This document shows positions 35,900 through 48,536 of a stretch of DNA of 64,000 nucleotides, piece after piece. Position 1 is the stretch's first letter. Each line of letters starts with the position of its first letter. The position numbers and the translations under genes are program-made. The stretch spans positions 1 through 64,000 of the forward strand of contig MKUE01000131.1 of assembly GCA_001897675.1 (NCBI GenBank), read 5' to 3'. The notes under the pieces were generated by a model, which searched no databases, was not told the DNA's origin, and saw nothing but the letters and a program-made list of their open reading frames with translations. The DNA comes from Thiobacillus sp. 65-1059. GTDB lineage: Bacteria; Pseudomonadota; Gammaproteobacteria; Burkholderiales; Thiobacillaceae.

Positions 35900-36292
35900 T
35901 CACTTCAGGTTGAAGGTGGCCTTCGCCGGAGTCTTGCCGGGCAGGGTCGTGGTGAGAATGACCCGCACACCAACGCCGACCTTGAAGTTGCCCTTGGCGA
36001 CCATGCGGTTTTCCCCAGCTGGCTCCAGCTTGACCGTGGTCTTGTCGTTTCCGGCGTAGATTACGGCTTCCGCCGTCGCGCCCTGGGACGGGATGGGCTT
36101 GCCGTGATCGCTGATGTACAGGGTCAGCGAATCTGGCTTGGCGACCAGTTCATAGGCGATGTGATGCATCTCGCGCACCACGCCGCCGTACTTCGGCCCA
36201 TGGTCGTGGCCGCCGCCGGCGAAGACGGGAACGGCATTCAGCGCGGCAGCAAGGCCAGCGGCGATACACAGCGAGAGGATTGAAGATTTCAT
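35900..36292 (-). CDS. Small exported protein of the metal-efflux cluster
   Basis: 130 residues with a signal peptide (MKSSILSLCIAAGLAAALNAVPVFA) and then GGGHDHGPKYGGVVREMHHIAYELV, a mature N-terminus rich in His. The rest looks like a small beta-sandwich (VELVAKPDSLTLYISDHGKP ... GVRVILTTTLPGKTPAKATFNL). I do not recognise a named family; the build resembles periplasmic metal chaperones of RND clusters. The internal ATG with AAGGAG upstream was chosen over the longer ORF. Confidence 0.75.
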   Translation of the reverse strand: MKSSILSLCIAAGLAAALNAVPVFAGGGHDHGPKYGGVVREMHHIAYELVAKPDSLTLYISDHGKPIPSQGATAEAVIYAGNDKTTVKLEPAGENRMVAKGNFKVGVGVRVILTTTLPGKTPAKATFNLK

Positions 36293-36332
36293 GCTTGACT
36301 CCTTTTCATTCAAAAAATTAAGACAGCGAAAC

Positions 36333-39476
<3,144 letters not shown>

Positions 39477-39491
39477 GATGTGAGTCCCCGA

Positions 39492-41066
39492 TCAGTGCGC
39501 ATGGCCGTGGCCGATTTGCGCCGTGCCGGTGGACGCTAGCTTGACCAGATAGGCGCCGCGCGAGACCACGCGCTGCCCCGGGGTCAGGCCATCCAGCACT
39601 TCCACCCAGTCACCTTCGCGCGCACCCAGGCGAACCGTGCGCCGCTCGAAGGACTCGCCGCCCGCTTGCACGAACACCACGGCCATGCCGCCTTCGTCCA
39701 GTACGCTCGATGCCGGGATCGCCACCGCGTCGCGCGCGCCGCCGGCAAACACCTGGGCCTGCACCGCCATGCCGATGGGCAGATGGCGGTCGGCCGCGGT
39801 GAACTCGAACACCACCGGCACGGTGCGGGTGGTGGCATCCACCACGCCGCCGACGGCGATCAGCCGCCCGTTCTTGCCAGGGATGATCTCGATGCTGCGT
39901 TCGTCGCCGGCCACCCGGAAGGCCGCGCCGGTCGGGCTGGCGAGCCGCGCCGCATCGGATTCGGCAACGCGCAGTTCCAGCCACAGCTTGCTGCGATCGG
40001 CGATGTGGAACAGCAGTGCGCCCTCCTGGGCGAACGTCCCGGGGGACACGCGCACATCCGCGATCGTTCCGCCCACCGGTGCGCGGATGGGGATGCCGCC
40101 ACCGGCGCCACCGTATTGGCCCAGCCGCCGCTGTGCGGCCGTCAATTCGGCGCGTGCCAAGGCTGCGGCTGCACGTGCCGCCAGCACCCGTTTCTCCGGC
40201 ACGGCTTCCTCGCGGAAGAGCGTTTCCATGCGTGTCAGTTCCTGTTGAGCGAGATCGTGCTCGACCTGAGCCTTGTTCGCCGATGCCCGCAGGGTGGCGA
40301 GATCCGTTTCGCCACCCATGCGCGGCACGAGGTAGGCGAGCAGTTCGCCTTTTTTCACCTGCTGGCCGAGGCGCGGGAAGGCGCCTGCGGGCTGCACCTG
40401 TCCCGCGACCGCGGCGGTGAGCTGGGCCTCGCCATCCGGGCGGGCGCGCAGGGTACCGGTTGCATTGACCGCCGTGCGGATCGGACGCGTCACCACCTCG
40501 GTGGTGGCGAAATCGACCTTCCACTGCTGTTCCTTGGTGAAGCCGATTCCTTCGTCGCCGTGTGCAGCCGGTTCGGCCTCGGCGGCCTTGCGGTCGGGAT
40601 ACACCGTGAACGGACCGAGTTGATGCGACACGCTGAATTCAGGGGTGGCGACTTCGATCGTCAGATCGCGATCCCCCGCATGCTTCGGCATGGCCTCGGG
40701 GCGGAAGATGCCGGGCTGGCTTGGGCCGTCGACAGCGAATACCTCGTCAGGCTGACCGCCGCCCGACAGCCGGACCGTGACCTTGCCGGCGTTAAGTGCC
40801 TTGAAGTCGGCCAGCGTGGTCAGGTGCGCGGCAAAAGCCGATTTCTCGCCGACCACCAGCCGCGGAAACTCGACGAACAGTTCGGTGCGCTCGCTGAAGT
40901 GCGTGAGTTTTTCGCCGCCGGTACCGTGGCCGTGTTCGGCCTCAACTTCCGCCGCAGGGGGATGGCTGCCGTCTTCGGCATGTTCGTGGTCACGGTCGCT
41001 ACAGCCCATCAGCAAGAGGGCGGCGCAAAGGGATGCGCCAAGAGATTTAATGAGGGGCTTGTTCAT
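39492..41066 (-). CDS. RND periplasmic adaptor (CusB/CzcB family)
   Basis: 524 residues, a lipoprotein-type signal (LCAALLLMGCSDRDHEH) and a His-rich mature N-terminus (HEHAEDGSHPPAAEVEAEHGHG). An N-terminal extra domain (about 60-160) precedes the adaptor proper: barrel-sandwich GQVQPAGAFPRLGQQVKKGELLAYL, helical hairpin (KAQVEHDLAQQELTRMETLF), second lipoyl half and the beta-barrel. It joins the RND pump to the outer-membrane channel. It overlaps the outer-membrane factor gene by four bases. Confidence 0.94.
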   Translation of the reverse strand: MNKPLIKSLGASLCAALLLMGCSDRDHEHAEDGSHPPAAEVEAEHGHGTGGEKLTHFSERTELFVEFPRLVVGEKSAFAAHLTTLADFKALNAGKVTVRLSGGGQPDEVFAVDGPSQPGIFRPEAMPKHAGDRDLTIEVATPEFSVSHQLGPFTVYPDRKAAEAEPAAHGDEGIGFTKEQQWKVDFATTEVVTRPIRTAVNATGTLRARPDGEAQLTAAVAGQVQPAGAFPRLGQQVKKGELLAYLVPRMGGETDLATLRASANKAQVEHDLAQQELTRMETLFREEAVPEKRVLAARAAAALARAELTAAQRRLGQYGGAGGGIPIRAPVGGTIADVRVSPGTFAQEGALLFHIADRSKLWLELRVAESDAARLASPTGAAFRVAGDERSIEIIPGKNGRLIAVGGVVDATTRTVPVVFEFTAADRHLPIGMAVQAQVFAGGARDAVAIPASSVLDEGGMAVVFVQAGGESFERRTVRLGAREGDWVEVLDGLTPGQRVVSRGAYLVKLASTGTAQIGHGHAH

Positions 41067-42271
41067 TGGTCGACGCTCCCGGTCAGCAGTTCATATTCAA
41101 TGCGGGCGTCTCGTGCCCGCTTTTCAAGTTCAAGGGCGGTGGTTTCCGTCTCCAGGGTGCCGCGGTAGGCGTCGAGCAATTCCAGCAGGCTGGATTCGCC
41201 ACCCTGATAGGCGGTTTCCGCGATGCGCAGCAGTTCCGGGGAAGCCGCCACTGCACGGCTTCGATAGTCGATTGCCGTTGCGCGCAGCCCTTCCGCCTGC
41301 CGGTAGAGGCCGCGCAGCTCGCCTTCGGCACGGCGTTGCGCCAAGCGGTATTCGGCGCGCGCCTGTAGGGCTTCTGCCGCCGCGCGCTGCTGACCGGCCT
41401 GCTGGCGGTCAAATACCGGCAGCGGAACGGAAAGCGAAAGCGCCACGCCGTTGTCCTGGGTGCTGCCGTTATCTACATATTTGGGCCCGATCCCCACGGT
41501 CACCTCCGGAATTCCACCACGCTTGGCGGCACGACCCTCCAGATCCGCCGCCTCGGCGCGACGGGACAGAGACTGTAGGTCGGGACGCTGATCGAGGCGG
41601 GACAATACCGTTTCGAGCGGAGTTGGGGCCGAAGGCAGTAGCTCTCCTTTTAGGAGAAGGTCCTCGGGTGCGCCAGTGAGCGCCATCAGGCGCGCCAAGG
41701 CCCGATCCAGCTCGGCGCGCTCGGCCGCCAGCCGGGCTTCTGCCGTCTGCCGTTCGCGTGCAAGGCGGCGCCGGTCATAACCGGAAGCCTCGCCCGCGCG
41801 GGCCAGCTTGCCGACCATGCCCTCGACCCGAGCGAAGCGTTGCGCCCAGGTTTCGGTCGCGCGAATGGTCTCCTGCCGGAACAGGACTTCATGGAAACTG
41901 CGGCGAATTTCGGCGGCCATCAGGAGTTGCCGGCTGGCGTTGCCGGCGGTGACGGCCGCCACCCGGAGGCTGGCCGCTTCACGATGCAGCCCACGGCGCC
42001 CGGAAATGTCGAAGGCTTGTTCGAGCATCCAGGTTTGTTCCACCGTGTCCGGCGAGCCGTCAACACTTTCCCGGCTGTAGCTCAGGGTGGGATTGGGGAA
42101 CAGGCCGGCGGCAAGGAGATCGGCCTCGGCAGCTTGCACCGCGCCGCGCTCAAGATCGGCGAAATCGGCGCGCGTCAGACCCAGGCGCACAGCCTCGGCC
42201 TCGGTAAGCGGGGTTTGTGCCCACGCTGCCAACGGCAGCGCGAGCAGGCATACGGATAGCGTGAATCGCAT
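41063..42271 (-). CDS. RND outer-membrane factor (CusC/CzcC, TolC family)
   Basis: 402 residues with a signal peptide (MRFTLSVCLLALPLAAWA). Two outer-membrane-efflux-protein repeats with long coiled-coil helices: QAAEADLLAAGLFPNPTLSYS in the first, QQRAAAEALQARAEYRLAQRRAEGELRGL in the second, and AYQGGESSLLELLDAYRGTLE, a family hallmark. The start was taken at the ATG of the signal peptide; the ORF-track extension lacks one. First structural gene of the pump operon. Confidence 0.93.
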   Translation of the reverse strand: MRFTLSVCLLALPLAAWAQTPLTEAEAVRLGLTRADFADLERGAVQAAEADLLAAGLFPNPTLSYSRESVDGSPDTVEQTWMLEQAFDISGRRGLHREAASLRVAAVTAGNASRQLLMAAEIRRSFHEVLFRQETIRATETWAQRFARVEGMVGKLARAGEASGYDRRRLARERQTAEARLAAERAELDRALARLMALTGAPEDLLLKGELLPSAPTPLETVLSRLDQRPDLQSLSRRAEAADLEGRAAKRGGIPEVTVGIGPKYVDNGSTQDNGVALSLSVPLPVFDRQQAGQQRAAAEALQARAEYRLAQRRAEGELRGLYRQAEGLRATAIDYRSRAVAASPELLRIAETAYQGGESSLLELLDAYRGTLETETTALELEKRARDARIEYELLTGSVDQ

Positions 42272-42364
42272 GGTTTTCCTCGTGATCAAAACAGGGGACG
42301 AAGAACACCGGCGTGCGACAGGAGAACACGGCCAAAAGCCGCGGTAGAGCAAGCGCTCGCCGGT

Positions 42365-42727
42365 TCAGGCGCGCGTTAGAGGGGGACGGTCGAGAAGCGG
42401 GGGGGTGTGGGAAAAAAAGGCCGCAGGCGGATACAGAATCGGCCCCCCGGACAAGGCTATATCCAGCGTAACACCGGACTCCATCGGGATGGAGGTGAAG
42501 ACGGGATGGTAGTGACCATGATGGCCGTCCTCGTTGTGATCCTGATTATTCGTGTCGCCAGAGGAGTCGTGGTCTGGGTGAGCGCTTTCATGATGGTCAT
42601 GCTCATGCGTATGAAAGCCCGAGGTGGCCACATCCTTCCCCGCATGCCCATGCAGCCCGGCCGCCGCTGCCCAGGCGAACTGGAGCGGGACGATGAGCAT
42701 GATGATCAGGGTGATGAAGCGACGCAT
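42365..42727 (-). CDS. Histidine-rich exported protein (CzcI-like)
   Basis: 120 residues. Signal peptide MRRFITLIIMLIVPLQFAWAAAAG, then a run of about 50 residues with some fifteen His (HTHEHDHHESAHPDHDSSG ... GHHGHYHP), and a Pro-rich C-terminus. The layout matches CzcI-type small periplasmic proteins encoded in front of czc/cus genes, thought to bind the metal or tune induction. The start was chosen at the signal peptide; the ORF-track extension continues into non-coding DNA. Confidence 0.78.
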   Translation of the reverse strand: MRRFITLIIMLIVPLQFAWAAAAGLHGHAGKDVATSGFHTHEHDHHESAHPDHDSSGDTNNQDHNEDGHHGHYHPVFTSIPMESGVTLDIALSGGPILYPPAAFFSHTPPLLDRPPLTRA

Positions 42728-42985
42728 TGGTCGGATTCTACAGATTCCAGCGTATTCACCAAGAGTTCGATCGTACGCATTCGCCGGAGTTGGTAATTCA
42801 TCGGAGTTTATAGTCAATGGCCGGTGAGCGGTGCTTAGCTGACCTGGCTGGCGCAGTACGCCTACGGCAGCAATGGCCGACTTTGAGACGGTCGCCCCCC
42901 TCAATCTGAACGTCCGCTTCTGGCAAATCTTTCCTGACCGAGCCAGCATGCATCCCCACCCTTCTTCCGGTTGATTCGCGACGAA

Positions 42986-45367
42986 TCAATTCTCACCGAA
43001 TACCACCCCCGCCACATCCTGATACCGCTTCGCGAAATGCACCGTCAGCCCTTCGCGGATGTGCCCGGGCAACTTGTCGAAATCGCGCCGGTTGGCGTCG
43101 GGCAGGATCAGCTCGCTGATGCCGACCCGGCGTGCGGCGATGACTTTTTCGCGGATGCCGCCTACCGGCAGCACCTGGCCGGTCAGGGTGAGTTCGCCGG
43201 TCATCGCCAGTGGACGTGAGATTTTGCGGTTTTTCGCCAGCGACAGCAGCGCCGTCGCCATGGTGACGCCAGCGCTGGGGCCGTCCTTCGGGGTCGCGCC
43301 TTCCGGCACGTGCAGGTGGACGAAGCTGCTGTCGTAGAACTTCGCGTCGGCGCCGTAGGTTTTCAGGTGCGAGGCGATATAGCTGTAGGCGATCTCGGCC
43401 GATTCCTTCATCACCTCGCCGAGCTTGCCGGTGAGCTTGAAGCCGCGGTTGAGGGTGTGCACGCGGGTGGCCTCGACCGGCAGCGTGGCGCCGCCCATCG
43501 CGGTCCACGCCAGGCCGGTGACGACGCCGACGCCGGTGATGGGCTTTTCCTTCGTGAACACCGGCTTGTCGAGGTAGGCCTCGACTTCCTTGACGCCGAT
43601 CTTGATCGGCGTCGCGGCGCCGCCGAGGATTTTCACCACGGCCTTGCGCGCCACCCGGCCCAGCTGTTTTTCCAGGTTGCGCACGCCGGCTTCGCGCGCG
43701 TAGCCTTCGATCACGTGGCGCAGCGCGCCTTCGCTGATGCTCAACTGCCTCTTTTTCAGCCCTGCCCGCTGCAGCACGCGCGGCCACAGGTGGTGCTTGG
43801 CGATCGCCACTTTCTCTTCGGTGATGTAGCCCGACAGGCGGATGACTTCCATGCGGTCGAGCAGCGCCGACGGGATCGAATAGTCGTTGGCGGTGCAGAT
43901 GAACAGCGCCTTCGACAGGTCGAAGCGCACGTCGAGATAATGGTCGAGGAAATCGGCGTTCTGCTCGGGGTCGAGCACTTCCAGCAAGGCGGATGCCGGG
44001 TCGCCCTGGTAGCTGGCGCCGATCTTGTCGACCTCGTCGAGCATGATGACCGGGTTGGCCGACTCCACCTCTTTCAGCGCCTGCACGAACTTGCCCGGCA
44101 TGGCGCCGATGTAGGTGCGGCGGTGGCCCTTGATCTCGGCCTCGTCGCGCATGCCGCCGACCGAGAAGCGGTAGAACTTGCGCCCCAGCGCCTCGGCGAC
44201 GGACTTGCCGATCGAGGTCTTGCCGACGCCGGGCGGGCCGATCAGCAGCAGGATCGAGCCCGCCATCTCGCCGCGCATCGCGCCGACGGCGAGGAATTCG
44301 ATGATGCGGTCCTTGACGTCGTCCAGCCCGTCGTGGTCGCGGTCGAGGATGCGGCGCGCGCGTTCGAGGTCGATCTTGTCCTGGGTGTGCACGCCCCACG
44401 GCAGCACGGTCAGCCAGTCGAGATAATTGCGGGTGACGGTGTATTCCGGCGAGCCGGTCTCCAGCAGCGACAGCTTGTGCATTTCCTCGTCGATGCGCTT
44501 TTTCGCCTGCTCGGGCAGCGTCAGTTTGGCGAGCCGTTCGTTGAAGGTGTCGAGCTCGGCGGTCTTGTCGTCCTTGGCCAGGCCCAGCTCCTTCTGGATC
44601 GCCTTCAGCTGCTGGCGCAGGAAGAACTCGCGCTGCTGCTCGCTCATTTTCTCGTCGACCTTTTCGCGGATGTCGGATTGCAGCCGCGCCACGTCGAGTT
44701 CCTTCTTCAGCAGCACCAGCACCTTTTCCATGCGCTTTTTCAGGCCGAAGGCTTCCAGCACGTCCTGCAGTTCCTGCTTCGACGCGGTGGTCAGGCTGGC
44801 GGCGAAGTCGGTCAGCTGCGAGGGCTCGTTCGGGCCGAAGCGGTTGAGGAAGAACTTGAGTTCCTCGGAATACAGCGGGTTGAGCGGCAGCAGCTCCTTG
44901 ATGGTGTTGATGATGGCGATGGAATAGGCGCGGATTTCCTCGGAATCCGGCTTGCCGGTCTCGTTCGGATATTCGACCCTGACCTTGTAGGGCGCGGTGT
45001 CCGACAGCCATTCGACGATGCGGAAGCGGCGCACGCCCTCGGCGATGAACTGCATCTTGCCGTCGGAACGCACCGGATGGTGGATGCGCACCACCGTGCC
45101 GATGCTGCGAAAATCCGCCCGCTTCACGTCGTCGGTATTGTCGGGTTCGACCACCACCAGTCCCACCATGTGGTGCGCGGTTTCGCCGATGGCCTCCACC
45201 GTCGGCAGCCACGGCGCTTCGTTCATCAGCAGCGGCAGGGTTTGCGCCGGGAAAAACGGCTTTTCGGTCAGCGGCAGAAGGTACAGCTCAGCCGGCAGCG
45301 CCGGGGTGGCCGGCAACTGACGCTCATCGGGCAGGACTTCACCTTCCAGTGCGGGGTCATTGGGCAT
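42986..45367 (-). CDS. lon: ATP-dependent protease Lon
   Basis: 793 residues. N-terminal LON substrate-binding domain ([20 protein letters not shown]...), AAA+ module with Walker [14 protein letters not shown] and Walker [12 protein letters not shown], and a C-terminal S16 protease domain with the catalytic Ser in [10 protein letters not shown] and the Lys in [11 protein letters not shown]. Degrades misfolded and regulatory proteins. The ATG at [10 protein letters not shown] is preferred; a GTG four codons upstream (ORF track) is also possible. The gene lies between the metal-efflux cluster and the flagellar genes. Confidence 0.97.
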   Translation of the reverse strand: MPNDPALEGEVLPDERQLPATPALPAELYLLPLTEKPFFPAQTLPLLMNEAPWLPTVEAIGETAHHMVGLVVVEPDNTDDVKRADFRSIGTVVRIHHPVRSDGKMQFIAEGVRRFRIVEWLSDTAPYKVRVEYPNETGKPDSEEIRAYSIAIINTIKELLPLNPLYSEELKFFLNRFGPNEPSQLTDFAASLTTASKQELQDVLEAFGLKKRMEKVLVLLKKELDVARLQSDIREKVDEKMSEQQREFFLRQQLKAIQKELGLAKDDKTAELDTFNERLAKLTLPEQAKKRIDEEMHKLSLLETGSPEYTVTRNYLDWLTVLPWGVHTQDKIDLERARRILDRDHDGLDDVKDRIIEFLAVGAMRGEMAGSILLLIGPPGVGKTSIGKSVAEALGRKFYRFSVGGMRDEAEIKGHRRTYIGAMPGKFVQALKEVESANPVIMLDEVDKIGASYQGDPASALLEVLDPEQNADFLDHYLDVRFDLSKALFICTANDYSIPSALLDRMEVIRLSGYITEEKVAIAKHHLWPRVLQRAGLKKRQLSISEGALRHVIEGYAREAGVRNLEKQLGRVARKAVVKILGGAATPIKIGVKEVEAYLDKPVFTKEKPITGVGVVTGLAWTAMGGATLPVEATRVHTLNRGFKLTGKLGEVMKESAEIAYSYIASHLKTYGADAKFYDSSFVHLHVPEGATPKDGPSAGVTMATALLSLAKNRKISRPLAMTGELTLTGQVLPVGGIREKVIAARRVGISELILPDANRRDFDKLPGHIREGLTVHFAKRYQDVAGVVFGEN

Positions 45368-45425
45368 GATGGTCTTCACAATCCGGTCGACAGGACTCTG
45401 AAGTATCGGGCCTATCCGCCCGTTT

Positions 45426-46202
45426 TCAAGGGCGGGGCTGATTCGGCTTGACCGGAATTTCCTCGACCGTATCCGGCAGGCCGGACAGGATCATCAACTC
45501 GACCCGGCGGTTGCGCGCACGCCCTTCGGCGGTGTCGTTGGGGGCAATCGGCTGGCTGGCCTCGCGCCCGATGGCCGACAGGCGCGCCGGGGCGATGCCG
45601 TTGTCGGCCAGCAGGCGCACCACGCTGGTGGCGCGCACCGCCGACAATTCCCAGTTGGAGGCGAAAACCGGGTTGCTGATCGGCATGACGTCGGTATGGC
45701 CGGTGATTTCCAGCTTGAACGGTTCATTCCGCAGGCGCTCCGCCACCGCACGCAATACCGCCAGCGATTTCGCCTCGAGTTCGGCGCGGCCGGGGGCAAA
45801 CAGCACGTTGGCATTGATTTCGATGCTGACGCCGCGGCGGCTCTGGGTCACCCGCACCTTGCCTTCCTTCACCAGCGGCGCCATCACGTCGAGCAGGCCG
45901 CTCGCCACCTCGGTCATGTGCGCCTGCTCCTCGATCGCCTGCTGCTGTTTCAGGGTGCCTTGCCTGACTTCCGCAGGCAATGCCGCCTTTGTCGGTTGCG
46001 GCACCGGCGCCCCGCTTGCCGGCGTCTTGCCGAAAGCATCGCCGAGCGAGCCGGCCAGGGCGCGCAATTTGTTCTCGTTGACCGCCGAGACCGCGTACAT
46101 CACCACGAAGAAGGCAAACAGCAGGGTAATGAAATCGGCATACGAAATCAGCCAGCGGTCGCGATTGTCGTGGTCGGAGACGATGCGCCGCCGTCTGCGC
46201 AT
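45426..46202 (-). CDS. motD: Flagellar stator protein MotD (MotB family)
   Basis: 258 residues. A basic N-terminus (MRRRRRIVSD) precedes the single TM helix WLISYADFITLLFAFFVVMYAVS with the proton-carrying Asp. After a linker rich in Pro/Ala, an OmpA-like peptidoglycan-binding domain contains EITGHTDVMPISNPVFASNWELSAVRA and GREASQPIAPN. The start overlaps the motC stop (TAATG). This pair ends the flhB-flhA-flhF-flhG-fliA series, the position of MotCD in pseudomonads, so it is distinct from the motAB pair near 54 kb. Confidence 0.92.
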   Translation of the reverse strand: MRRRRRIVSDHDNRDRWLISYADFITLLFAFFVVMYAVSAVNENKLRALAGSLGDAFGKTPASGAPVPQPTKAALPAEVRQGTLKQQQAIEEQAHMTEVASGLLDVMAPLVKEGKVRVTQSRRGVSIEINANVLFAPGRAELEAKSLAVLRAVAERLRNEPFKLEITGHTDVMPISNPVFASNWELSAVRATSVVRLLADNGIAPARLSAIGREASQPIAPNDTAEGRARNRRVELMILSGLPDTVEEIPVKPNQPRP

Positions 46203-46939
46203 TACAAATATCCCTTGAGCCGCGCCTCGATGATGCGCGGATTGTCGCCCTGGGCAATGCCGATGAGGCCGTCGCAGACGATTTCGCGCTCGGCGACCCG
46301 GCGGGCGATGGTGAACTTGATCTTGTTGGCGATCGGCAAAAACACCAGGTTGGCCAGGCCGACGCCGTAGATGGTGGCGACGAAGGCGACCGCGATGCCC
46401 GCACCCAGCTTGCCGGGATCGGACAGGTTTTCCATGACATGGATCAGGCCTATCACCGCGCCCAGGATGCCGAGCGTGGGCGCGTAGCCACCCGCCGCTT
46501 CCCATACCCGCGCGGCCTGCCGCTCGGCCGTCTCGAAGCCGACGATCTGCACGTCGAGCGTGTCGCGCAGCTTGGCCGCATCGGCGCCGTCGATCAGCAA
46601 TTGCAGTCCGGTTTTCTGGAACGGATCGCGCGTCATGTTGAGGTATTTTTCCAGCGCCAGCGCGCCGTCCTGGCGCGCGGTGTGCGACCACTGGACGATG
46701 CGGCGGATCAGCGCCTCGGCCTCCGATGCGGGCGGCCGGAAAGCCCACTTCGCCATGCGCACGCCCTTCATGAACACCGGCAGCGGGTAATGCAGCAGCA
46801 CCGCGGCCAGGGTTCCGATCACCACGATGACGAAAGCGGCCGGCTGCAGGAACAGACCGATCTGCCCGCCTTCCATCGCCTGGCCGCCGAGAATGGCGGC
46901 AACCGCCAGCACCAGCCCGATCAGACTGCCGCGATCCAT
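46202..46939 (-). CDS. motC: Flagellar stator protein MotC (MotA family)
   Basis: 245 residues with four hydrophobic segments; it is shorter than the E. coli type MotA at 54.1 kb. The conserved GGYAPTLGILGAVIGLIHVMENLSDPGKLGAGIAVAFVATIYGVGLANLVFLPIANK covers TM3-TM4, including the Pro that transmits force to FliG. The start lies 18 bases inside the fliA coding region, which suggests coupled translation. Confidence 0.93.
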   Translation of the reverse strand: MDRGSLIGLVLAVAAILGGQAMEGGQIGLFLQPAAFVIVVIGTLAAVLLHYPLPVFMKGVRMAKWAFRPPASEAEALIRRIVQWSHTARQDGALALEKYLNMTRDPFQKTGLQLLIDGADAAKLRDTLDVQIVGFETAERQAARVWEAAGGYAPTLGILGAVIGLIHVMENLSDPGKLGAGIAVAFVATIYGVGLANLVFLPIANKIKFTIARRVAEREIVCDGLIGIAQGDNPRIIEARLKGYL

Positions 46940-47652
46940 GCGTCTTCCTTCAGCTTGGTGCGCAGCCGCGCGATGGCCTGGCCGTGCAGCTGGCAGATGC
47001 GGGATTCGCTGACCCCGAACACTTCGCTGATCTCGCGCAGGTTGAGTTCCTGTTCGTAATACAGCGACATCAGCAGCTGTTCGCGTTCGGGCAGGTTTTC
47101 GATGCCGGCGATGATGCAGGCGCGCAGGTTGGCGTCGAGCAGCTGCGGCAGCGGCATGCTGGTCTCGTGCGCCGACTGCTTGTCGAGGAAGGAGTCGTCT
47201 TCGTCGGATTCGCCGAAATCCTCGAAATACAGCAGTTGATGGCCGCGCGCGTCGCCCAGCATGGCCTGGTATTCGGCCAGCGGGATTTTCATCGACGCGG
47301 CAATTTCGGTTTCGCTGGGCTGCCGCCCCAGCTGGTGCTGCAAGGCGCCGATGGCCTGTTCGATCTTGCGCATCGACTGCCGCGCGCTGCGCGGCAGCCA
47401 GTCGGACTGGCGCAATTCGTCGATCATCGAGCCACGGATGCGCTGGATGGCGTAGGCCTCGAACTGCGCGCTCTGCGCCTCGTCGTAGCGGCTGACGGCA
47501 TCGAGCAGGCCGATCATACCGGCCTGCACCAGGTCGTCCTCCTCCACACTGGGCGGCAGCCGGCCCATCATGTGATGCGCCAGCCGTTTGACCATGGGCA
47601 TGTATTGCGTCAGCAGGTCGCTCTTTTCGCTTTTGCCTGTTGCGGTGTACAT
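46921..47652 (-). CDS. fliA: Flagellar sigma factor sigma28 (FliA)
   Basis: 243 residues. Regions 1.2-2 (LLTQYMPMVKRLAHHMMGRLPPSVEEDDLVQAGMIGLLDAV, ...FEAYAIQRIRGSMIDELRQSDWLPRSARQ), 3 (PSETEIAASMKIP) and 4 (LPEREQLLMSLYYEQELNLREISEVFGVSESRICQLHGQA) are complete. The ATG is preceded by CAGGAGGTAGGGGGT. Sigma28 reads late flagellar genes; possible targets in this window are the motAB promoter at 55.1 kb and the element at 62.94 kb. The 419-residue ORF is a read-through from flhG. Confidence 0.97.
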   Translation of the reverse strand: MYTATGKSEKSDLLTQYMPMVKRLAHHMMGRLPPSVEEDDLVQAGMIGLLDAVSRYDEAQSAQFEAYAIQRIRGSMIDELRQSDWLPRSARQSMRKIEQAIGALQHQLGRQPSETEIAASMKIPLAEYQAMLGDARGHQLLYFEDFGESDEDDSFLDKQSAHETSMPLPQLLDANLRACIIAGIENLPEREQLLMSLYYEQELNLREISEVFGVSESRICQLHGQAIARLRTKLKEDAWIAAV

Positions 47653-47657
47653 ACCCC

Positions 47658-48536
47658 CTACCTCCTGCAGGCTTCCATCATGCGACTGCCCTGGATCACG
47701 CGCTGCATGAACCCGCCGACGTTGCCCAGGCCGGCCTGCTGCGGCCAGCGCAGCAGGCCATCGGCCAGCTTGCGGAACTGCGAGGTGGACTGGGCGACGG
47801 GAAAGGCGTCCACCACGGAAGTGCGCAGGTGGCCCGCGCGGCTCAAACGCTCGTCGAGCGGGATATAGCCGAGGTAATCGACCGATACCCCCAGATAGCG
47901 CTCGGCGGTTTGGGCGAAATTGCGCGCCACCGCCTGCGCCTGCTCCGGCGATTCCATGCGGTTGAGCAGCAGGCGGAACTGGCGCTTGCCGAAATTGTGC
48001 GCCAGCCGCTTGACCAGGGTATAGCCCTGGGTGATCGCCGTGTTGCCGGGCGGCAGCACCACCATGATTTCGGAGGCGGCAAGCCCCAGCGGCAAGGCAT
48101 CCGGGTCGGTGGCCTCCTCCATGTCCACCAGCACCACGTCGACGCCGCATTGCAGGCGGTTGAAGCTCTGCGCCAGCCATTCCTGATCGCGTTCGGACAG
48201 CTGTCCCAGCCGGTTGAAGCAGCCGCCGATCGGCAGCACCTGCACGTTGTCGGGGCCGTCGAGTATCAGCGCATCCAGGGTGCAGCGTCTTTCGAGCACG
48301 TCCGATACGTCGAAGCGCGGCGTCAGCCCGAGGGCGGCGCAGGCGCCGTGGCCGTGCCGATCCTGGTCGACGATGAGCACGTCGCGCCCCGAGCGGGCCA
48401 ATGCCACTGCCAGGTTGGCGGTGGCGGCGGTCTTGCCCGCCCCTTTCTGCCCCGACATCACGGTAATGACCTGAAACCCGGTCTGCCCCAGCAGGCGGCG
48501 CAGCCCGGCGGCCTGGTCGCTGACGAACTTATCCAA
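47658..48536 (-). CDS. flhG: Flagellar number regulator FlhG (FleN, MinD-like ATPase)
   Basis: 292 residues. Deviant Walker A VMSGQKGAGKTAATANLAVAL near the N-terminus, Asp in VLIVDQDRHGHG and a MinD-type DVVLVDMEEATDPDALPL. The N-terminal SDQAAGLRRLLGQTG contains the DQAxxLR motif that stimulates the FlhF GTPase. FlhG limits flagellar number, chiefly in polar flagellates. Overlaps flhF by eight bases. Confidence 0.93.
   Translation of the reverse strand: MDKFVSDQAAGLRRLLGQTGFQVITVMSGQKGAGKTAATANLAVALARSGRDVLIVDQDRHGHGACAALGLTPRFDVSDVLERRCTLDALILDGPDNVQVLPIGGCFNRLGQLSERDQEWLAQSFNRLQCGVDVVLVDMEEATDPDALPLGLAASEIMVVLPPGNTAITQGYTLVKRLAHNFGKRQFRLLLNRMESPEQAQAVARNFAQTAERYLGVSVDYLGYIPLDERLSRAGHLRTSVVDAFPVAQSTSQFRKLADGLLRWPQQAGLGNVGGFMQRVIQGSRMMEACRR

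Noticed and set aside
42728-42985. Coding or insertion-sequence remnant between the CzcI-like gene and lon
   Set aside because: No frame with a start, ribosome-binding site or known motif, and no terminal repeats; treated as promoter region plus degraded DNA.
45400-45440. Terminator after motD (CCGCCC...GGGCGG)
   Set aside because: The hairpin overlaps the motD stop and has no U-run on the motD strand.
42993-45451. 713-residue (+) and 739-residue (-) ORFs over lon
   Set aside because: Both are alternative frames of lon, which has all protease and AAA+ motifs.
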